Of a stretch of DNA of 18,273 nucleotides, positions 15,193 to 18,273 are shown one piece after another. Both the position numbers and the translations under genes were made by a program. The notes under the pieces are model-generated. The model searched no databases. It was not told the DNA's origin and worked only from the letters and a program-made list of their open reading frames with translations. The stretch comes from SIG452 sp045540295 (GTDB lineage: Bacteria > Bacillota > Clostridia > UMGS1840). The stretch lies in contig JAZQGY010000010.1 of assembly GCA_045540295.1 (NCBI GenBank), forward strand, positions 1-18,273. Reading direction: 5' to 3'. Each line of letters starts with the position of its first letter. The stretch's first letter is position 1.

Positions 15193-17190
15193 ATGAAAAA
15201 AATTGTTAGTGTTCTGCTTCTTTTGGCAATGCTGTTTTATACATTGCCCGTTTTGGCATCAGAGGAAATTACGGAAAATGCTATTGTCACCGAAGAAATA
15301 GATTATAATAGTATCAATGCTGTGATGGAAACAATCGACGCCATCGGCGAGGTTACCATCCACACAGGAAATAAAATCAAAGATGCTCGGGATGCATACG
15401 AAGAATTACCCGATTCTCACAAAGAATTGGTTGAAAATATTGCAATATTGACCGATGCGGAAGCAGGCATCGCAGTGTTGTATGAAGAATTAGCCAACAT
15501 CGATTATCTGTCTGTTTACGAAGCAACTGCCGAGTATATTTCTCAGCTTGGAACCCCCAATGTTGGTTCTGTTGGCGGAGAATGGATGGTAATTGCCCTT
15601 ACCCGTTCCGGCAGGGAATGTCCGGAGGGTTATTATGAAAATGTGGTAACCTTTGTGAATGAAAACATCAATGATAAAGGGCAGCTTCACAGAGCGAAAT
15701 CCACTGAGAATTCCAGGGTAATTCTTGCACTTACTTCATTAGGATATGATGTGACCAATGTGGACGGACATAATCTGCTTTGCGGTCTTTCCGATATGAA
15801 TTACCTAAAAAGGCAAGGAGTGAACGGTCCCATCTGGGCTCTTATTGCCTTAGATAGTTATGGTTATGAAATCCCCCAAAACTCCAACGAAGACACTCAG
15901 GCAACCCGAGACAAAATCATCTCCTATATTTTGGAAAAACAACTTCCTGACGGTGGCTGGTCCATTTATACTCAGATCTCCGACCCTGATATGACAGGGA
16001 TGGCAATTACGGCGCTTGCTCCCTATTGCGATACCAATCCCCAGGTTGCAGAAGCCGTGGAAACTGCGCTGAGTTACCTTTCTGAAGTTCAATATGAAAA
16101 TGGAGCTTTTGGTTCCATCGACGGTATTTGCAGCGAGTCCTGTGCTCAGGTGATTGTTGCATTGACAACGTTGGGCATTGATCCGGAAACCGACGAACGT
16201 TTCATCAAAAACGGAATTTCTGTAGTAGATGCACTTTGTATGTTTGCCATAGAAGGCGGCGGATTTGAACATATCCCCTATATTGGCTTAAACGGAATGG
16301 CTACTGAGCAGGGAGAATATGCATTGGTTTCTTACATTCGTTTCCTGGAAGGCAAAACTCATCTTTACGATATGTCAGATGTCACTATAACACAAGACGA
16401 AGACCAGGAAGAAAACGATGATTGGGATGATGCCATTGAGGAAGAAGATCCTGAAATTTGGGAGGATCCTATCGTGGAGGAAGATCCTGAAATTTGGGAC
16501 GATCCTATCGTAGAAGAATACCAGAAACCCGAAGCAGAGGATTCCCTCTCCAAAGAAAATAATCCGACACAAACGGAAGAAACACAACCCGAAACAGAAC
16601 AAACAAAATCTGAAAATAAAGAAGTCTTTGTAATGACTGATACCACTTTCGCTGATGTTCAAAAAACCGACTGGTATTACGAATCCGTAAAGTATGCATA
16701 TGAAAACAATCTGATGCAAGGCACCGATAACGGTTTTGAACCAAACACTAAGATGACAAGAGCCATGCTTGTAACAACCCTTTACAGAATGCAACCCACT
16801 GAAGCAACAGAAGCTATCCACAATTTTTCAGATGTGGCGGAAGATAGTTGGTACGCTGATGCAGTTTCGTGGGCAGTTACAAACAACATCGTAAACGGTG
16901 TCAGCGAAACCGAGTTTCTGCCAAATCAGGAAGTTACCCGTGAACAAATGGCGTTAATCATCTGGCGCTATGCAAGGATGCGGGGAATGGATGTTTCCAA
17001 CATTTCCAATCTGAAAGACTATACCGATACCAACAACGTGAGTGATTGGGCAATGGATGCCGTCCAATGGGCAAATGCGGTTTCCTTACTGAATGGTACT
17101 GATGCCACAACCTTATCTCCCAAGAATACTGCAACCCGTGCTCAGGTGGCAACCATTCTGATGCGTTTTGCGAGCTTGTCGGCAATCTGA
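15193..17190 (+). CDS. Secreted alpha/alpha-toroid (prenyltransferase-repeat) protein with three SLH domains
   Basis: A 665-residue cell-surface protein. Signal peptide 1-22 (VLA before S23); a helical FIVAR-like segment (about 40-100); an alpha/alpha-toroid (about 105-390) with repeats such as GGEWMVIALTRSG, NGPIWALIALDSYGY, LPDGGWSIYTQISDPDMTGM, ENGAFGSIDGICSESCAQVI and EGGGFEHI; an acidic Asp/Glu/Pro linker (about 400-480); then three SLH domains (about 485-535, 544-598, 608-662) that bind wall polysaccharide. The toroid is the fold of terpene cyclases and also of the alpha domain of intrinsic factor and transcobalamin. No DXDD cyclase motif is seen in the toroid, and the gene sits in a B12-riboswitch operon with DUF4430 genes, so a corrinoid-binding role is inferred rather than an enzyme. 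Start ATG has AAAGGAA about 9 nt upstream, 17 nt after the preceding gene. Confidence 0.9.
   Translation: MKKIVSVLLLLAMLFYTLPVLASEEITENAIVTEEIDYNSINAVMETIDAIGEVTIHTGNKIKDARDAYEELPDSHKELVENIAILTDAEAGIAVLYEELANIDYLSVYEATAEYISQLGTPNVGSVGGEWMVIALTRSGRECPEGYYENVVTFVNENINDKGQLHRAKSTENSRVILALTSLGYDVTNVDGHNLLCGLSDMNYLKRQGVNGPIWALIALDSYGYEIPQNSNEDTQATRDKIISYILEKQLPDGGWSIYTQISDPDMTGMAITALAPYCDTNPQVAEAVETALSYLSEVQYENGAFGSIDGICSESCAQVIVALTTLGIDPETDERFIKNGISVVDALCMFAIEGGGFEHIPYIGLNGMATEQGEYALVSYIRFLEGKTHLYDMSDVTITQDEDQEENDDWDDAIEEEDPEIWEDPIVEEDPEIWDDPIVEEYQKPEAEDSLSKENNPTQTEETQPETEQTKSENKEVFVMTDTTFADVQKTDWYYESVKYAYENNLMQGTDNGFEPNTKMTRAMLVTTLYRMQPTEATEAIHNFSDVAEDSWYADAVSWAVTNNIVNGVSETEFLPNQEVTREQMALIIWRYARMRGMDVSNISNLKDYTDTNNVSDWAMDAVQWANAVSLLNGTDATTLSPKNTATRAQVATILMRFASLSAI
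16441..16512 (+). repeat. Two tandem 36-bp repeats in the linker of the SLH protein
   Basis: Two adjacent 36-bp units (16441-16476 and 16477-16512) differ at only a few positions and encode EEDPEIWEDPIV and EEDPEIWDDPIV. A degraded third unit may precede them (DWDDAIEE). In-frame duplication of an acidic spacer between the toroid and SLH domains; length variation between strains is likely. Confidence 0.9.
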
Positions 17191-17209
17191 ATAAAGGATG
17201 TGGGATCAA

Positions 17210-18004
17210 TTGAAACAACATAAAACAAAAATTTTATTTACAGTTCTCATCGTGGCAATCCTTGCCTTTTCCTTTTGGTACGGCGGTAATTCACCGGGAC
17301 TTCGCGGTTGGAATCCAAAGCCTCAGAAGAGTGTACCTGTTGCAACTGATGCTCCTGCCCCTCCCCCGTCAGAGCAACCCACTGATGATTCATCTGCAAT
17401 CAAAGCAGAGAAACTTACTTTGGAACAGGAATCCGTCTCGGACACTACGCAAGAAAATGAAGTTACCTCTGTCAAAAACGGTATGGTAATTGATGAGGAA
17501 ACCGGAAAAGACAAATACCTCACCGACCCTGTTCCCGAAGGAAAACCCGTCCCCGTGGAACCCCAGGAGGTTGTGGTATCTGATGATGTGCTAACCTGCA
17601 CACTGTCTGTTCGTTGTGACAGTATTCTTCAGCATATGGAATGGTTAGAACCGCAGAAGTTGGAGCTGGTGCCGGAAGACGGCGTTATCTATGCAAAACG
17701 AACAGTCGTCTTCTATGACGGAGAAAGCGTCTTTGATGTGCTCCTTCGGGAAATGAAACAGAACGGAATTCATATGGAATTTGAACACACACCGCTCTAT
17801 AATAGTGCTTATATCGAAGGAATTGCCAATCTGTACGAATTTGATTGCGGAGAACTTTCCGGATGGATGTATCGGGTGAATGGTTGGTTCCCCAATTACG
17901 GATGTTCACGGTATCAGCTAAAAAACAATGATCGGATCGAATGGCTTTACACCTGTGAATTAGGTGCTGATATCGGAGGATATAATGCTGCTTTTGGAGA
18001 ATAA
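17210..18004 (+). CDS. Membrane-anchored DUF4430 (transcobalamin C-terminal-like) protein
   Basis: A 264-residue protein: a short basic N-terminus (MKQHKTK), one membrane helix (about 8-25) without a lipobox, a long low-complexity Pro/Ser/Thr/Glu stalk (about 26-125), then a DUF4430 domain (about 128-256). Typical pieces are TLSVRCDSIL, PEDGVIYAKRTVVFYDGESV, FDVLLREMKQNGIHMEFEHT, YNSAYIEGIANLYEFDCG, SGWMYRVNGWFPNYGCSRYQ and ELGADIGG. The domain would face outward. The TTG at 17210 is chosen because AAGGATGTGG lies about 6-7 nt upstream; the in-frame ATG at 17198 falls inside that site and would add MWDQ. Third and last gene of the riboswitch operon; only a short gap separates it from the SLH gene. 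Corrinoid binding is inferred from family and operon. Confidence 0.88.
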   Translation: MKQHKTKILFTVLIVAILAFSFWYGGNSPGLRGWNPKPQKSVPVATDAPAPPPSEQPTDDSSAIKAEKLTLEQESVSDTTQENEVTSVKNGMVIDEETGKDKYLTDPVPEGKPVPVEPQEVVVSDDVLTCTLSVRCDSILQHMEWLEPQKLELVPEDGVIYAKRTVVFYDGESVFDVLLREMKQNGIHMEFEHTPLYNSAYIEGIANLYEFDCGELSGWMYRVNGWFPNYGCSRYQLKNNDRIEWLYTCELGADIGGYNAAFGE

Positions 18005-18034
18005 TCAATCGCAGCTCTGTTTTAAAGAATCCTC

Positions 18035-18063
18035 TTGACAAGAAGCCAAAAGTATTGTATAAT
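18035..18063 (+). promoter_or_regulatory. tRNA-Pro promoter
   Basis: Perfect -35 TTGACA (18035-18040), 17-nt spacer, perfect -10 TATAAT (18058-18063), 13 bp before the tRNA. No terminator is seen between the DUF4430 gene and this promoter, so read-through into the tRNA is possible. Confidence 0.88.
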
Positions 18064-18076
18064 AGCTTTTGGCTGT

Positions 18077-18153
18077 CGAGGTGTAGCTCAGTTTGGTAGA
18101 GTGCTTGGTTTGGGACCAAGATGCCGCAGGTTCAAGTCCTGTCACCTCGACCA
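18077..18153 (+). tRNA. tRNA-Pro (anticodon UGG)
   Basis: 77 nt with encoded CCA. Acceptor stem CGAGGTG/CACCTCG with discriminator A, D arm GCTC...GAGT, anticodon arm CTTGG-TTTGGGA-CCAAG (anticodon TGG), and T arm GCAGG-TTCAAGT-CCTGT. All arms pair, with wobble only at the ends of the D and T stems. Confidence 0.97.
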
Positions 18154-18154
18154 A

Positions 18155-18190
18155 AAAAGAGTCATCCACAAAGTGGGTGGCTCTTTTTTT
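18155..18190 (+). terminator. tRNA-Pro terminator
   Basis: A 15-bp stem with a 3-nt loop (two T.G pairs on the plus strand) followed by a run of Ts, starting right after the tRNA CCA end. Confidence 0.92.
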
Positions 18191-18218
18191 CATATACAGG
18201 ACGTGAACCTTAAGAAGG

Positions 18219-18264
18219 CAACGAGCGTTAAGAAAACCGTTTGGGAAACGGTTTTTAGCGAAGT
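18219..18264 (+). repeat. Long imperfect palindrome at the window edge
   Basis: A perfect core AAAACCGTTT-GGG-AAACGGTTTT (18233-18255) is extended by CGTTAAG/TTAGCG and, after a small internal loop, CAAC/GTTG. It may be an intergenic palindromic element or, given the five Ts, a terminator of something outside the window. The window ends here, so neither can be settled. Confidence 0.55.
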
Positions 18265-18273
18265 TGGTGCGAA

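Noticed and set aside
15193..17190. Terpene cyclase or protein prenyltransferase enzyme
   Set aside because: The toroid fold matches, but no DXDD cyclase motif is seen in the toroid, the protein is exported and SLH-anchored, and the operon is under a cobalamin riboswitch.
18005..18193. 62-residue minus-strand frame across tRNA-Pro containing EVTGLEPAASWSQTKHSTKL
   Set aside because: This peptide is the well-known false translation of the antisense of a tRNA gene; the DNA is fully explained by the tRNA, its promoter and its terminator.

Overview
The window looks like chromosomal DNA of an anaerobic member of Clostridia (Bacillota). The evidence is the mix of genes: a trimeric bifurcating-type [FeFe] hydrogenase, S-layer homology (SLH) domains, a Bacillus-like MazF, strong AAGGAGG ribosome binding sites, TTGACA/TATAAT promoters and a CCA-encoding tRNA. 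Species cannot be named from sequence alone.

Left part (1-5700, minus strand). The left edge carries two near-perfect tandem promoters and a leader motif reading out of the window, as expected upstream of an rRNA operon whose 16S gene would lie just outside. Next comes an operon transcribed leftwards from a promoter at 5613-5641: ppk1 (polyphosphate kinase), nnr (NAD(P)HX repair), alr (alanine racemase), mazF (mRNA interferase), then a terminator 4 nt after mazF. The usual MazF antitoxin gene is absent between alr and mazF. A divergent promoter at 5667-5695 drives an MsbA-type ABC half-transporter, which ends at a long bidirectional terminator (7476-7515).

Middle part (7500-13600). A minus-strand gene encodes a cytosolic protein with PH-like segments and a C-terminal SHOCT motif. 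The 546-base gap after it holds three diverged copies of a structured ~100-bp repeat and a terminator. Then comes hydC-hydB-hydA (transcribed leftwards), coding for a NAD-linked, ferredoxin-coupled [FeFe] hydrogenase. A Rex-like operator sits at its transcription start.

Right part (13600-18273, plus strand). A promoter and a cobalamin riboswitch with a downstream terminator hairpin precede three exported proteins: a secreted DUF4430 protein, a secreted alpha/alpha-toroid protein with three SLH domains, and a membrane-anchored DUF4430 protein. The two fold types correspond to the alpha and beta domains of animal transcobalamin and intrinsic factor, here split over separate polypeptides in one B12-riboswitch operon. 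I infer a cell-surface corrinoid-capture system; this is the most interesting content of the window. A tRNA-Pro(UGG) gene with its own consensus promoter and terminator follows, then another palindrome at the right edge.
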